Below are positions 25,787-35,911 of a stretch of 64,000 bases of DNA, piece by piece. A program made the position numbers and the translations under genes. Position 1 is the first letter of the stretch; each line of letters opens with the position of its first letter. Origin of the DNA: Hyphomonadaceae bacterium (lineage in GTDB: Bacteria; Pseudomonadota; Alphaproteobacteria; Rhizobiales; Hyphomicrobiaceae); contig JAIEQJ010000081.1 of assembly GCA_019747815.1 (NCBI GenBank), positions 1-64,000 on the forward strand, read 5' to 3'. Under the pieces are notes generated by a model. It was given only the letters and a program-made list of their open reading frames with translations. It had not been told where the DNA came from and made no database searches.

Positions 25787-26275
25787 ATGGCACTCAGACA
25801 GGCTGTCAACTCGCTGTTCTTGAAGGAGTTCGTCTCGGCGTTCTTCTTGTCGATGCGCTATTTCTTCAAGCCCAAGGCGACCCTGCACTACCCGCACGAA
25901 AAAGGCCCCATCTCGCCGCGCTTTCGGGGGGAGCATGCGCTGCGTCGCTATCCCAACGGCGAGGAGCGCTGCATCGCCTGCAAGCTGTGCGAGGCGATCT
26001 GCCCGGCGCAGGCCATCACCATCGAGGCGGGGCCGCGCCGCAACGACGGCACGCGGCGCGCGACGCGCTACGACATCGACATGGTGAAGTGCATCTATTG
26101 CGGGCTGTGCCAGGAGGCATGCCCGGTCGATGCCATCGTCGAGGGGCCGAACTTCGAATTCGCCACCGAGACCCGCGAGGAGCTTTACTACGACAAGGAG
26201 CGCCTGCTGGCGAACGGCGACCGCTGGGAGCGCGAGATCGCCAAGGCGATCCAGCTCGACGCTCCGTATCGGTGA
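25787..26275 (+). CDS. nuoI: NADH-quinone oxidoreductase subunit I
   Basis: The 162-aa protein is the TYKY-type subunit with two [4Fe-4S] clusters. Ligands are Cys62, 65, 68 and 72 in [14 protein letters not shown] and Cys102, 105, 108 and 112 in [16 protein letters not shown]. It passes electrons to cluster N2 in NuoB. ATG 25787 is the standard start; the open frame extends 12 codons further into nuoH. Confidence 0.97.
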   Translation: MALRQAVNSLFLKEFVSAFFLSMRYFFKPKATLHYPHEKGPISPRFRGEHALRRYPNGEERCIACKLCEAICPAQAITIEAGPRRNDGTRRATRYDIDMVKCIYCGLCQEACPVDAIVEGPNFEFATETREELYYDKERLLANGDRWEREIAKAIQLDAPYR

Positions 26276-26282
26276 GGCGGCA

Positions 26283-26924
26283 ATGACGTTGGCACCGGCC
26301 TTCTTCTACCTCTTCGCCTTTGTGACCGTGGCCGCGGGCTTCATGGTGATTGCCGCCAAGAATCCGGTGCACGCGGTGCTGTTCCTCATCCTGGCGTTCT
26401 TCAACGCGGCGGGGCTGTTCGTGCTGCTGGGCGCCGAGTTCCTCGCCATGATCCTGGTGGTGGTCTACGTCGGCGCGGTGGCGGTGCTGTTCCTGTTCGT
26501 GGTGATGATGCTCGACGTCGACTTTGCCGAGCTGCGCGCGGGCTTCATGAAGAATGCGCCGCTCGGTGCCTTCATCGGCCTCATCCTGCTGGCCGAGCTG
26601 GTGCTTGTGGTGGGCTTTCAGATGGTGCGGCCGGGCGCGCTGGCGGCGCCGTCCGCGCCCATTCCCGCGCCGGGCTCCGGCATCACCAACGCGGAGGCGA
26701 TCGGCCGGGTGCTGTATACCAAGTACGTCTACTACTTCCAGGGCGCGGGCCTGATCTTGCTGGTCGCCATGATCGGCGCCATCGTGCTGACGCTCAGGCA
26801 TAAGGAAGGCGTCAAGCGCCAGTCGATCGCGGCGCAGGTAGCGCGCGGGAAGAAGACGGCCATCGATGTCGTGCAGGTGGCGCCAGGGGCGGCCATCGTG
26901 CCGCCGGCGCGAGCGTCACAGTGA
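26283..26924 (+). CDS. nuoJ: NADH-quinone oxidoreductase subunit J
   Basis: The 213-aa protein has five membrane helices, including the conserved third helix LAMILVVVYVGAVAVLFLFV with the pi-bulge region. It helps connect the quinone module to the antiporter-like subunits. The C-terminal 40 residues form a basic, Ala-rich cytoplasmic tail. It starts 7 nt after nuoI. Confidence 0.96.
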   Translation: MTLAPAFFYLFAFVTVAAGFMVIAAKNPVHAVLFLILAFFNAAGLFVLLGAEFLAMILVVVYVGAVAVLFLFVVMMLDVDFAELRAGFMKNAPLGAFIGLILLAELVLVVGFQMVRPGALAAPSAPIPAPGSGITNAEAIGRVLYTKYVYYFQGAGLILLVAMIGAIVLTLRHKEGVKRQSIAAQVARGKKTAIDVVQVAPGAAIVPPARASQ

Positions 26925-26936
26925 GGCTATGCACCC

Positions 26937-27038
26937 ATGGAGCTGGTCAATTCGTTCTTCGCCGGCAGCCGCTGGGTGTGGGTGACGATCCTGTTGATCG
27001 GCGCGCTCGCCGTTGCGGTGCGCGTGATGGGATGGTGA
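26937..27038 (+). CDS. Possible 33-aa single-helix membrane peptide between nuoJ and nuoK
   Basis: ATG 26937 opens a 33-codon frame ([20 protein letters not shown], then [13 protein letters not shown]) that ends with TGA 13 nt before nuoK. It predicts one membrane helix with a Trp-rich edge, and its codons have GC-rich third positions like the neighbours. The ribosome binding site is weak (GTGAGG about 10 nt upstream). It fills the otherwise unexplained gap between two complex I genes. It could be a small accessory subunit or a chance frame. Confidence 0.45.
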   Translation: MELVNSFFAGSRWVWVTILLIGALAVAVRVMGW

Positions 27039-27051
27039 GGGCATAGGCTGC

Positions 27052-27360
27052 ATGACCATCGGGCTTGGCCATTACCTGACCGTGGCGGCGATCCTGTTCA
27101 CGCTCGGCATCTTCGGCATCTTCCTCAACCGCAAGAACGTGATCGTCATTCTGATGTCGATCGAGCTGATGCTGCTGGCGGTCAACATCAACTTCGTGGC
27201 GTTCTCCGCCTTCATGGGCGACCTGGTGGGCCAGGTGTTTGCCCTGTTCGTGCTGACGGTGGCGGCGGGCGAGGCGGCCATCGGGCTCGCCATCGTGGTG
27301 GTGTTCTTCCGCAACCGCGGCTCGATCGCGGTCGAAGACGTGAACATGATGAAGGGCTAG
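27052..27360 (+). CDS. nuoK: NADH-quinone oxidoreductase subunit K
   Basis: The 102-aa protein is an MrpC-like subunit with three membrane helices and the two conserved glutamates ([16 protein letters not shown] and [16 protein letters not shown]) that form part of the proton path. Length is typical. An intergenic palindromic element separates it from nuoL. Confidence 0.97.
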   Translation: MTIGLGHYLTVAAILFTLGIFGIFLNRKNVIVILMSIELMLLAVNINFVAFSAFMGDLVGQVFALFVLTVAAGEAAIGLAIVVVFFRNRGSIAVEDVNMMKG

Positions 27361-27380
27361 GGGATGAACCTGAGTGCCAT

Positions 27381-27493
27381 CCGTCATCCCGGCCGGAGCG
27401 AAGCGGAGAGCCGGGATCCAGAGCCACAAGTCGCGCGCATGCCTTGGGGCCCCTGGGTCCCGGATATTCGCTGGCGCGAATTCCGGGATGACA
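27381..27493. repeat. Dispersed intergenic palindrome pair between nuoK and nuoL
   Basis: The gap contains two facing elements: one beginning GTCATCCCGGCCGGAGCG and closing with CCGGGATCC, and one at 27455-27493 (GGGTCCCGGATATTCG through TTCCGGGATGACA). The second is the reverse complement, with a few changes, of an element at 62691-62731. Extragenic palindromes with GTCATCCCGG termini are common in proteobacteria; they can fold in RNA and may act as processing or attenuation sites. Confidence 0.7.
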
Positions 27494-27497
27494 ACGC

Positions 27498-29468
27498 ATG
27501 ATCTACCACGCCATCGTATTCCTGCCGATCCTGGGCGCGCTGATCGCGGGCTTCCTGGGCCGCGTCATCGGGGCGCGGGCCAGCGAGATCATCACGACGC
27601 TGTTCGTGGGCATCGCCGCGGTGCTGTCGTGGGTCGCCTTCGTGCAGGTGGGCTTTAACGGCGAGACCACGCGCATCCCGGTGCTGCGCTGGGTCACCTC
27701 CGGCGAGCTCGACGTGTCCTGGGCGCTGCGCATCGACACGCTGACCGCGGTGATGCTGGTGGTCGTGAACTCGGTCTCGTTCCTCGTGCACCTCTATTCC
27801 ATCGGCTACATGCACGAGGACGACAGCCGGCCGCGCTTCTTCGCCTACCTTTCGATGTTCACCTTTGCCATGCTGGCGCTGGTGACGAGCGACAATTTCC
27901 TGCAGCTCTTCTTCGGCTGGGAGGGCGTGGGCCTCGCCTCCTATCTGCTGATCGGCTTCTGGTATCTCAAGCCCGAGGCCAACGCCGCGGCCATCAAGGC
28001 CTTCGTCGTCAACCGCGTGGGCGACTTCGGCTTCGCCCTCGGCATCCTTGGCGTGTTCGCCGTGTTCGGCAGCATCGGCTTCGATGCCGTGTTCCGCGCC
28101 GCGCCGGGCGTGGCCGGCAAGCCCATGGAGTTTCTGGGCCAGCAGTGGGACACGCTGACCGTGCTCTGCCTGCTCCTGTTCCTGGGGGCCATGGGCAAGT
28201 CGGCGCAGTTCCTGCTGCACACCTGGCTGCCCGACGCCATGGAAGGCCCGACGCCGGTTTCCGCACTGATCCATGCCGCCACCATGGTGACCGCCGGCGT
28301 GTTCATGGTGGCGCGGCTTTCGCCGCTGTTCGAGTGGGCGCCAATCGCCCTTGAGGTCGTGACGCTGGTGGGGGCCGTGACCGCGTTCTTTGCCGCCACC
28401 GTCGGCCTGGTGCAGAACGACATCAAGCGGGTGGTGGCCTACTCCACCTGCTCGCAGCTCGGCTACATGTTCGTCGCCTGCGGCATCGGCGCCTATTCGG
28501 CGGCCATCTTCCACCTCTTCACGCACGCCTTCTTCAAGGCCCTGCTGTTCCTGGGCGCGGGCTCAGTGATCCATGCCATGCACCATGAGCAGGACATGCG
28601 GAAGATGGGCGGCCTGGCCTCCAAGGTGCGCATCACCTGGATCGTGATGCTGATCGGCACGCTGTCGCTCACCGGCGTCGGCATCCCCCATCTCATCGGC
28701 TTTGCCGGCTTCCACTCCAAGGACGCCATCATCGAGGCCGCCTTCGCGGCGCACACGCCCGGCAACTACGCGTTCTGGCTGCTGGTGGTGGCCGCGTTCA
28801 TGACGGCGTTCTACTCGTGGCGCCTGATGTTCATGACCTTCCACGGCACCACGCGCGCCGATCAGGAGACCTACGCCCACGCGCACGAAAGCCCGTGGGT
28901 GATGCTGGTGCCCCTGCTGCTGCTGGCGCTCGGCGCCGTGGCCGCCGGCTTCGCCTTCAAGACGGTCTTCATCGGCGACGGCTACAAGGAGTTCTGGCGC
29001 GCGTCGCTGTTTGAGGGGGCCGGCAACCACATCCGGCACGCCATGCACGAGATCCCGGGCTGGGTCGGCTGGGCGCCGTTCGTGGCGATGGCGGCGGGGT
29101 TCGGCCTCTCCTACCTCTACTACATCGTCGCGCCGTGGCTGCCGGCGCTCACGGCCCGCATCTTCCGGCCGCTGTATCTGTTCCTGCTCAACAAGTGGTA
29201 CTTCGACGAGCTCTATGACTGGCTGTTCGTGCGGCCCGCGTTCTGGCTCGGGCGGTTGTTCTGGAAGAAGGGCGACGGCGCCATCATCGACGGTCTCGGC
29301 CCCGACAATGTGGCCGCGCGCGTGCTGTGGACCACCGGCCGCGTCGTCAAGCTGCAGACCGGCTACGTCTATCACTACGCCTTCGCCATGCTGGTCGGCG
29401 TGGCCATCATCGTCACCGCCTTCATGTTCCACGATATCCGCGCGCTCTTCAGCGGGGTGATGCGATGA
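27498..29468 (+). CDS. nuoL: NADH-quinone oxidoreductase subunit L
   Basis: The 656-aa antiporter-like subunit has about 16 membrane helices and a long C-terminal lateral helix. Conserved proton-channel residues lie in [19 protein letters not shown] and in [20 protein letters not shown]. It forms the distal proton channel of the membrane arm. The nuoM ATG overlaps its stop (ATGA). Confidence 0.97.
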   Translation: MIYHAIVFLPILGALIAGFLGRVIGARASEIITTLFVGIAAVLSWVAFVQVGFNGETTRIPVLRWVTSGELDVSWALRIDTLTAVMLVVVNSVSFLVHLYSIGYMHEDDSRPRFFAYLSMFTFAMLALVTSDNFLQLFFGWEGVGLASYLLIGFWYLKPEANAAAIKAFVVNRVGDFGFALGILGVFAVFGSIGFDAVFRAAPGVAGKPMEFLGQQWDTLTVLCLLLFLGAMGKSAQFLLHTWLPDAMEGPTPVSALIHAATMVTAGVFMVARLSPLFEWAPIALEVVTLVGAVTAFFAATVGLVQNDIKRVVAYSTCSQLGYMFVACGIGAYSAAIFHLFTHAFFKALLFLGAGSVIHAMHHEQDMRKMGGLASKVRITWIVMLIGTLSLTGVGIPHLIGFAGFHSKDAIIEAAFAAHTPGNYAFWLLVVAAFMTAFYSWRLMFMTFHGTTRADQETYAHAHESPWVMLVPLLLLALGAVAAGFAFKTVFIGDGYKEFWRASLFEGAGNHIRHAMHEIPGWVGWAPFVAMAAGFGLSYLYYIVAPWLPALTARIFRPLYLFLLNKWYFDELYDWLFVRPAFWLGRLFWKKGDGAIIDGLGPDNVAARVLWTTGRVVKLQTGYVYHYAFAMLVGVAIIVTAFMFHDIRALFSGVMR

Positions 29469-30961
29469 CCGGCTTCGGCGTTCTCTCCCTCGTCACCTTC
29501 TTTCCGCTGGCCGGCGCGCTCTTCATTGCCACCCTGAACAAGGAGGCCAAGGGCAACGCGCGTTGGATTGCGCTCTATACAACCCTGTTCACCTTCGGCG
29601 TCTCGCTCTACATCTGGGCGAATTTCGACAAGAGCGCCTCCGGCTTCCAGTTCGTCGAGGAGATGGAGTGGCTCGGCGGCTCCATCAAATACAAGATGGG
29701 CGTGGACGGCATTTCGGTGCTGTTCGTCGTGCTCACCGCGTTCCTGATGCCGCTGTGCATCATCGCGAGCTGGGAATCGATCGAGGACCGCGTCAAGGAG
29801 TACATGATCGCGTTTCTGGTGCTCGAGACGCTGATGATCGGCGTGTTCTGCGCGCTGGACTTGTTGCTGTTCTATCTGTTCTTCGAGGGCGGCCTCATTC
29901 CGATGTTCCTGATCATCGGCGTGTGGGGCGGACCGCGTCGCGTCTATGCCAGCTTCAAGTTCTTCCTCTACACCCTGCTGGGCTCCGTGCTGATGCTGAT
30001 CGCCCTCATGGCGATGTACTGGCACGCCGGCACCACCGACATCCCCACGCTGCTCACCCACAATTTCCCGCCGGACATGCAGTGGTGGCTGTGGCTGGCA
30101 TTCTTTGCCTCCTTTGCCGTGAAGATGCCCATGTGGCCGGTGCACACCTGGCTGCCCGATGCGCACGTGGAGGCGCCGACGGCGGGCTCGGTGATCCTGG
30201 CCGGCATCCTCTTGAAAATGGGCGGCTACGGCTTCCTGCGCTTCTCGCTGCCGATGTTTCCGGTGGCGAGCCAGGAGTTCGCCCCGCTGGTGTTCACGCT
30301 CTCCGTGGTGGCCATCATCTACACCTCGCTGGTGGCCCTGGCGCAGGAGGATGTGAAGAAGCTGATCGCCTATTCCAGCGTCGCGCACATGGGCTTCGTG
30401 ACCATGGGCATCTTCACCTTCACGGTACAGGGTGTGGACGGCGCCATTTTCCAGATGCTCTCGCATGGCCTCGTTTCGGCGGCCCTGTTCCTGTGCGTGG
30501 GCGTGGTCTACGATCGGGTGCACACGCGCGAGATCGCGGCCTACGGCGGGCTCGTCAATCGCATGCCGATGTACGGCTTCGTCTTCATGGTGTTCACGCT
30601 GGCCAATGTCGGCCTGCCCGGCACCTCCGGCTTCATCGGCGAGTTCCTGACGCTGCTCGGCGCCTTCAAGGCCAACACCTGGGTTGCCTTCCTGGCCACG
30701 ACCGGCGTGGTCCTGTCGGCGGCCTACGCGCTCTATCTCTACCGGCGCATGATCTTCGGGCCGCTCGAGAAGCCGGCGCTCCGATCGATCACAGACCTTG
30801 GCTACCGCGAAGTCGTGGTGTTCACGCCGCTGGTGCTCTTGGTGATTTTCTTCGGCTTCTATCCCGCGCCGCTGCTCGACGTCACCGCGGTATCGGTGAA
30901 GAAGCTGGTCTCCAACTACGAGGCGGCCATCAAGGCGGCCTCGGCCATGAGCGTGCGGTAG
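29465..30961 (+). CDS. nuoM: NADH-quinone oxidoreductase subunit M
   Basis: The 498-aa antiporter-like subunit has the channel glutamate and lysine regions [18 protein letters not shown] and [19 protein letters not shown]. It is the middle proton pump. The ATG at 29465 overlaps the nuoL stop by 4 nt; nuoN follows 10 nt after its own stop. Confidence 0.97.
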   Translation: MTGFGVLSLVTFFPLAGALFIATLNKEAKGNARWIALYTTLFTFGVSLYIWANFDKSASGFQFVEEMEWLGGSIKYKMGVDGISVLFVVLTAFLMPLCIIASWESIEDRVKEYMIAFLVLETLMIGVFCALDLLLFYLFFEGGLIPMFLIIGVWGGPRRVYASFKFFLYTLLGSVLMLIALMAMYWHAGTTDIPTLLTHNFPPDMQWWLWLAFFASFAVKMPMWPVHTWLPDAHVEAPTAGSVILAGILLKMGGYGFLRFSLPMFPVASQEFAPLVFTLSVVAIIYTSLVALAQEDVKKLIAYSSVAHMGFVTMGIFTFTVQGVDGAIFQMLSHGLVSAALFLCVGVVYDRVHTREIAAYGGLVNRMPMYGFVFMVFTLANVGLPGTSGFIGEFLTLLGAFKANTWVAFLATTGVVLSAAYALYLYRRMIFGPLEKPALRSITDLGYREVVVFTPLVLLVIFFGFYPAPLLDVTAVSVKKLVSNYEAAIKAASAMSVR

Positions 30962-30971
30962 GGAGCGGAAC

Positions 30972-32417
30972 ATGGATCAGCTCCAGGCGTACTGGCCGCT
31001 CTACCCCGAGCTGGCGCTCGTCATCGGCGCCATGGCGCTGCTGATGCTCGGCGTGTTCCGGCCCGAGGGCGAGCGCGAGGCCGAGGTCATCGGCTGGCTG
31101 GCGATCGGTGTGCTGGGGCTGGCGGCGTGGTTCGTCCTGCAGCAGCCCGCGGGCACGCAGCAACTGTTTGGCGGGGCCTTCGTGGTGGATGCGTTCGCCC
31201 GCTTCATGAAGGTTTTGACCTTCGCGGCCGCCGCCGTGGCTCTGCTTTTATCGTTCGACTATCTGCGCCAGGCCAAGGCCCTGAAATTCGAGTATCCGGT
31301 GCTGGCCCTGCTGGCCACCGCCGGCATGGGCATGATGATCTCGGCCAACGATCTCATCGCGCTCTACGTGGGCCTGGAGCTGCAGAGCCTGGCGCTCTAC
31401 GTGATGGCGGCCATGCGGCGCGACGATGTGCGCTCGAGCGAGGCGGGCCTCAAGTACTTCGTGCTGGGCGCCCTGTCATCGGGCATGCTGCTCTACGGCG
31501 CATCGCTGATCTACGGCTTCACCGGCTCCACCAGCTTCACCAGCATCGCGGCAGCCGCGGCGCAGCCCGGGGCGGGCCAGAACATCGGTCTCATCGTTGG
31601 CCTCGTATTCCTGCTGGTGGGCATCGCCTTCAAGGTCTCGGCCGTGCCGTTCCACATGTGGACGCCCGACGTCTACGAGGGCGCACCGACGCCCGTCACG
31701 GCGTTCTTCGCCAGCGCCCCCAAGGTGGCGGCCATGGCGCTGTTCATGCGCGTGGCGCTGGCAAGCTTCGCCGGCATCAAGCCGCAGTGGCAGCAGGTCG
31801 TCACCGCGCTGGCCATCGCCTCCATGGCGCTCGGCGCATTTGCGGCCATCGGCCAGAGCAACATCAAGCGGCTGCTGGCCTACTCGGCCATCGGCAACAT
31901 CGGCTACGCCTTGATCGGCCTCGCCGCCGGCTCGCCGGAGGGTGTGCGCGGGGTGATCATCTATCTCGTGATCTACATCGCCATGACGCTTGGGGCCTTC
32001 GCCTGCGTGCTGGCCATGCGGCGGTCCGACGGCATGGTGGAGGAGATCGACTCGCTCTCCGGCCTGGCGCAGAACAACCTTGGCATGGCCACCGTGCTGG
32101 CGATCCTGCTGTTCTCGCTGGCAGGCATTCCGCCGCTCGCGGGGTTCTTTGCCAAATTCTACGTGTTCGCAGCGGCCGTGAAAGAGGGGATGTGGGCACT
32201 TGCCATCATCGGCGTGCTTGCCAGCGTGGTCGGTGCCTACTACTACGTGCGCATCGTCAAGATCATGTTCTTCGACGAGCCGCGTGAGAGGTTCGCGAGC
32301 ATCCAGCCCAAGGCCGGGCTCGTGATGGGGGTAATGGGGCTCTACATCCTGCTCTATGTCGTCTGGCCCGCGCCGTTGGTCGAAGCGGCAGGCACGGCGG
32401 CCAAGAGCCTGTTTTAA
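30972..32417 (+). CDS. nuoN: NADH-quinone oxidoreductase subunit N
   Basis: The 481-aa antiporter-like subunit shows YVGLELQSLALYVMAAM and KVSAVPFHMWTPDVYEGAP, the two channel signatures. It is the proximal proton pump and the last nuo gene. A short perfect palindrome (CCGTCGG/CCGACGG, 32424-32437) follows, then birA begins 30 nt after the stop, so read-through into birA is likely. Confidence 0.97.
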   Translation: MDQLQAYWPLYPELALVIGAMALLMLGVFRPEGEREAEVIGWLAIGVLGLAAWFVLQQPAGTQQLFGGAFVVDAFARFMKVLTFAAAAVALLLSFDYLRQAKALKFEYPVLALLATAGMGMMISANDLIALYVGLELQSLALYVMAAMRRDDVRSSEAGLKYFVLGALSSGMLLYGASLIYGFTGSTSFTSIAAAAAQPGAGQNIGLIVGLVFLLVGIAFKVSAVPFHMWTPDVYEGAPTPVTAFFASAPKVAAMALFMRVALASFAGIKPQWQQVVTALAIASMALGAFAAIGQSNIKRLLAYSAIGNIGYALIGLAAGSPEGVRGVIIYLVIYIAMTLGAFACVLAMRRSDGMVEEIDSLSGLAQNNLGMATVLAILLFSLAGIPPLAGFFAKFYVFAAAVKEGMWALAIIGVLASVVGAYYYVRIVKIMFFDEPRERFASIQPKAGLVMGVMGLYILLYVVWPAPLVEAAGTAAKSLF

Positions 32418-32447
32418 ACCCAACCGTCGGCCGACGGAAAGTGCCCT

Positions 32448-33206
32448 GTGCTGCCGCCCTTTCGCAGTGTCGTTCTCGATGAAACCGGCTCCACCAACCG
32501 CGAGGCGTTCCAGCGTGCCGAGGCGGGGGAGACGGGGCCGCTGTGGGTCGTGGCCCGGCGACAGACAGCCGGGCGCGGCCGCTCGGGGCGGCCATGGGCA
32601 TCCGAGCCAGGCAATCTCTACGCCACCCTGCTGACGCGGCTCGCCTGCCCGCCCGCCGTCGTGGCGCAACTGTCGTTGCTGGCCGGCGTCGCCGTGGTGG
32701 ATGCCATCGCGCAGGCGGCGGGCGGCGCACCCGCGCATCTGCGGCTCAAGTGGCCCAACGATGTCCTGATCGGGCAGGCCAAGTGCGCGGGCATCCTGGC
32801 CGAGAGCATTGCCGATCCTCGGGCGGTGACCGCCGTGATCGGCATCGGCATCAATCTCGCCTGGCATCCGGCCGATCTCGGCCGTGCCGCCACCCACCTC
32901 ATGGAGCACGGCGTGCACATTTCGCCCGATGCGCTGCTCGGCTTTCTGAACGCGGCCATGCAGCATTGGCTGCTGGCGTGGGACTGTGGCAACGGCTTCG
33001 CTCACGTGCGCGCAGCCTGGCTCGAGCGTGCCGGTCCTGTCGGTGAAAGCTGCAGCGTTCACGTGGGGACGGAGCGCATCGAGGGCACATTTCTCGGCCT
33101 CGATGCCGGCGGCGCCATGCTGATCCGGGATCGAGAGGGGCGGCAACGCAGCATCACCTTCGGCGATGTGGTGCTGGCGCAGGCCGGTACGGGGGGTCAA
33201 AGCTGA
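32448..33206 (+). CDS. birA: Biotin--[acetyl-CoA-carboxylase] ligase
   Basis: The 252-aa enzyme attaches biotin to the carrier protein of biotin carboxylases via biotinyl-5'-AMP. The GRGRSGRPW loop (42-50) and LKWPNDVLI (100-108) are the biotin and ATP motifs. It lacks the N-terminal DNA-binding domain of E. coli BirA, so it is a group I ligase without repressor role. Start is GTG 32448 after GGAAAG. The order nuoN - birA - rnj is common in Hyphomicrobiales. The rnj ATG overlaps its stop. Confidence 0.95.
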   Translation: MLPPFRSVVLDETGSTNREAFQRAEAGETGPLWVVARRQTAGRGRSGRPWASEPGNLYATLLTRLACPPAVVAQLSLLAGVAVVDAIAQAAGGAPAHLRLKWPNDVLIGQAKCAGILAESIADPRAVTAVIGIGINLAWHPADLGRAATHLMEHGVHISPDALLGFLNAAMQHWLLAWDCGNGFAHVRAAWLERAGPVGESCSVHVGTERIEGTFLGLDAGGAMLIRDREGRQRSITFGDVVLAQAGTGGQS

Positions 33207-34903
33207 TGGCAGACCAGCGCAGATCCGACGGGGGCATGCAGGACGAGCTGGTGTTCATGGCGCTCGGCGGCATCGGCGAGATCGGCATGAACTGCTACCT
33301 CTACGGCGTGGGTCCCGCCGACGACCGGCAATGGCTGATGGTCGATCTCGGCATCACGTTTCCCGAAGGCGAGAACGATCCGGGCGTGGATGTGATCCTG
33401 CCGGATCTGCGCTTCATCGAGGGGGAGCGCAACCTGGCCGGCCTGGTGCTCACACACGCGCACGAGGATCATCTCGGCGCCGTGATCGAGCTGTGGCCGC
33501 GGCTGAACGTGCCGATCTATGCCACGCCCTTTACGGCGGCGCTGCTCAAGACCAAGGTCACCGAGTATGGCGGCGGCGTCAGGTTGCCGATTCATGAGGT
33601 TGCCCTCGACGGGCGTTTCGACGTGGGGCGGTTCGATATCGAGCTCGTCTCGGTGGCGCACTCCATCCCCGAGTCCAATGCGCTCGTGATCCGCACCGCC
33701 CACGGCACCGTTCTGCACACGGGAGACTGGAAGCTCGACCCCACGCCGGTGATCGGAGCACCCACCGACACCGAGCGCCTTGCCGCGCTCGGTGTCGAGG
33801 GCGTGACGGCGATGATCTGCGATTCCACCAACGCGCTGCGCGAAGGCCGCTCGCCCTCGGAGCAGGACGTGGCGCAGTCGCTCGCCGGCATCATAGCCGG
33901 GGCCAAGCGCCGCGTGGCGGTGACCATCTTCGCGTCCAACGTCGCGCGCCTGCGCGCGGTGGCGGACGCCGCAAGACAGGCAGGCCGGCAGCTGGTGGTC
34001 GCGGGCCGGGCCATGCATCGCATGATCGATGTGGCGATGGCGACGGGGTATCTGCCGTCCAACTTCAAGTATCTTGACCAGAGTCAGTTCTCCTATCTGG
34101 CGCCGCACGAGGTCGTGACGCTGTGCACCGGCAGCCAGGGTGAGCCGCGCGCCGCGCTCGCGCGCGTTGCCGCCGGCGAGCACCCGGACATCAAGCTCGA
34201 CCGGGGCGATCTCGTCATCTTCTCCTCGCGCACCATCCCCGGCAACGAGCGTGCCGTCGGCCAGATCCAGAACCAGCTTGTGGACATGGGCTGCGAGCTC
34301 ATCACCGACGGCAACGCGCTGGTGCACGTCACCGGCCATCCGCGCCGGGATGAGCTCAAGGAGATGTACGGCTGGGTGAAGCCGCGCATCGCCATCCCCA
34401 TGCACGGCGAGGCGCGGCATCTGGCCGAGCACGCCAAGCTGGCGCGCGCTGCCGGCGTCAAGGAGGTCGTCTCGGTCAGGAACGGCGACGTCGTGCGGCT
34501 GGCGCCGGGCGTGGCCGAGATCGTCGACGAAGCCCCGGTGGGGCGCTTGTTCCGCGACGGCTATCTGCTGGTGCCGGGTGAGGAGGGGCCGGTGCGCGAG
34601 CGCCGGTCGCTGGCCTTTGCCGGTATCGTCGTCGTGGCGCTGCCCCAGTCGGCACGGGACGGAGTCGTGCCCGACCCCGAGATCGTGCTCGACGGCGTGC
34701 CGGCGCGCGATGCCGCGGACAGGTCCATGCTGGATATCGTGCGCGATGCCGTGGAGGGCACCCTTGCCAGCATTCCGCGCAAGCGTCGGCAGGATACCGA
34801 GATGGTGCGCGAGGCCGTGCGCCGCGCCGTGCGGGCCGCCGTCGATCACGCCTGGGGCAAGCGCCCGATCGTCAAAATCCTTTTGACGCGCGCGGCGCGA
34901 TGA
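33206..34903 (+). CDS. rnj: Ribonuclease J
   Basis: The 565-aa protein is a metallo-beta-lactamase/beta-CASP nuclease with THAHEDHLG at residues 83-91 as the two-zinc motif, DWKLD and CDSTNALREG further on, and the C-terminal HVTGHPRRDEL and PMHGEARHL motifs of the RNase J family. It acts in mRNA decay and rRNA maturation with endo- and 5'-exonuclease activity. It overlaps birA by one base. The gene order supports the assignment. Confidence 0.95.
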   Translation: MADQRRSDGGMQDELVFMALGGIGEIGMNCYLYGVGPADDRQWLMVDLGITFPEGENDPGVDVILPDLRFIEGERNLAGLVLTHAHEDHLGAVIELWPRLNVPIYATPFTAALLKTKVTEYGGGVRLPIHEVALDGRFDVGRFDIELVSVAHSIPESNALVIRTAHGTVLHTGDWKLDPTPVIGAPTDTERLAALGVEGVTAMICDSTNALREGRSPSEQDVAQSLAGIIAGAKRRVAVTIFASNVARLRAVADAARQAGRQLVVAGRAMHRMIDVAMATGYLPSNFKYLDQSQFSYLAPHEVVTLCTGSQGEPRAALARVAAGEHPDIKLDRGDLVIFSSRTIPGNERAVGQIQNQLVDMGCELITDGNALVHVTGHPRRDELKEMYGWVKPRIAIPMHGEARHLAEHAKLARAAGVKEVVSVRNGDVVRLAPGVAEIVDEAPVGRLFRDGYLLVPGEEGPVRERRSLAFAGIVVVALPQSARDGVVPDPEIVLDGVPARDAADRSMLDIVRDAVEGTLASIPRKRRQDTEMVREAVRRAVRAAVDHAWGKRPIVKILLTRAAR

Positions 34904-35074
34904 TGGGCTTGGACCGTCGGCCGCAATGGGCCTCGGCATGGCCTCGGCATGGCGCCGCTGCAAGGGCACAGCTCAAGACAGCGCAAGAGCGGCGCAACGC
35001 GCTTGGCTATTGCGCACGGCGCCGATGACTTGCATCATGACGGGGAGCCGCTGAGAAAGCCCAGGTTGTTGCCA

Positions 35075-35479
35075 ATGATCGGACGTCTCAATCATGTCGC
35101 CATCGCCGTGCCGGATCTCGCGGCCGCGACGGCGCAGTACAAGGACACGCTGGGGGCCGAGGTGTCTCCGCCGCTGCCTCAGCCCGAGCATGGCGTGACC
35201 GTCGTGTTCGTGCACTTGCCCAATACCAAGATCGAGCTGCTGGAGCCCTTGGGTGAAGGCTCGCCGATTGCGAGCTTTCTGCAGCGCAGCCCCGCAGGCG
35301 GCATCCATCACCTCTGCTATGAGGTGGCGGATATCCTGCAGGCGCGCGACCGGCTCAAGGCCGCGGGCGCGCGCGTGCTGGGCAACGGCGAGCCGAAGAT
35401 CGGCGCGCACGGCAAGCCCGTGCTGTTCCTGCATCCCAAGGATTTCAACGGAGCCCTGGTGGAACTCGAGCAGGCGTGA
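35075..35479 (+). CDS. mce: Methylmalonyl-CoA epimerase
   Basis: The 134-aa vicinal-oxygen-chelate protein begins IGRLNHVAIAVPDLAAATAQ and carries the metal ligands in LNHVAI, GGIHHLCYEV and ALVELEQ. It interconverts (S)- and (R)-methylmalonyl-CoA in propionyl-CoA assimilation. ATG 35075 is the standard start; the frame upstream is open but has no family similarity. It lies between rnj and a DUF1467 gene, as in many Hyphomicrobiales. Mutase and carboxylase genes are not in this window. Confidence 0.93.
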   Translation: MIGRLNHVAIAVPDLAAATAQYKDTLGAEVSPPLPQPEHGVTVVFVHLPNTKIELLEPLGEGSPIASFLQRSPAGGIHHLCYEVADILQARDRLKAAGARVLGNGEPKIGAHGKPVLFLHPKDFNGALVELEQA

Positions 35480-35484
35480 GGCCC

Positions 35485-35745
35485 ATGAGCCTGACATTCG
35501 CCATCGCGGTCTATCTCATCATCTGGTGGACGGTGCTGTTCGCCGTGCTGCCGATCGGCGTGCGTACGCAGGGGGAGGACGGGGCCGTCGTGCCGGGCAC
35601 GCCCGAAAGCGCGCCGACCGCACCCAGGCTGCTGCGCGTCGTGTTCCTGACCACGGTCATTTCCGCGCTGGTGTTTGCCGCGCTCTGGGCGCTCGTTCAT
35701 TACGGCGTTGTGGATTTGAACGCCCTGCTTGGCCGCACGCCGTGA
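35485..35745 (+). CDS. DUF1467 two-helix membrane protein
   Basis: The 86-aa protein has two membrane helices (about 5-25 and 53-75) and the family pattern IIWWTVLFAVLPIGVRTQGE followed by a VVPGTPESAPTAP loop. Function is unknown. It nearly always follows mce and precedes proS in Hyphomicrobiales. ATG 35485 is 5 nt after the mce stop. Confidence 0.88.
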   Translation: MSLTFAIAVYLIIWWTVLFAVLPIGVRTQGEDGAVVPGTPESAPTAPRLLRVVFLTTVISALVFAALWALVHYGVVDLNALLGRTP

Positions 35746-35756
35746 GGGCCCAGAAA

Positions 35757-35911
35757 TGAAAAGAGCAAGGCCAGATGCCTTGCTCTAAACAGATCGAACG
35801 TTTCTGATTTTACGCTACGCTACCCAAACCGCGTGTCGCCTCTTCCCGTCCCCAGACTTGGGCTTACCGAGCCCTGTGCCAAGCAGGCTTTGCTGCCTGT
35901 TTTGCCTCGAC
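35757..35911 (-). ncRNA. Candidate small RNA on the minus strand between DUF1467 and proS
   Basis: A perfect 10-bp hairpin (35762-35771 with 35777-35786) is followed on the minus strand by TTTT (35762-35759), an intrinsic terminator with no minus-strand gene upstream. A promoter-like GTGACA (complement of 35941-35946) and TAAGGT (complement of 35918-35923) with 17-bp spacing predict a start near 35911. The transcript of about 155 nt would fold CAGGC/GCCTG and GGGCT/AGCCC hairpins. The remaining gap up to proS (35947-36218) shows nothing else. I do not recognise the RNA family. Confidence 0.5.

Noticed and set aside
34930-34955. CCTCGGCATGG tandem pair between rnj and mce
   Set aside because: Two 11-bp copies in GC-rich sequence, with no structure or link to the CATGGCCTCG repeats at 10942 beyond a shared 10-mer.
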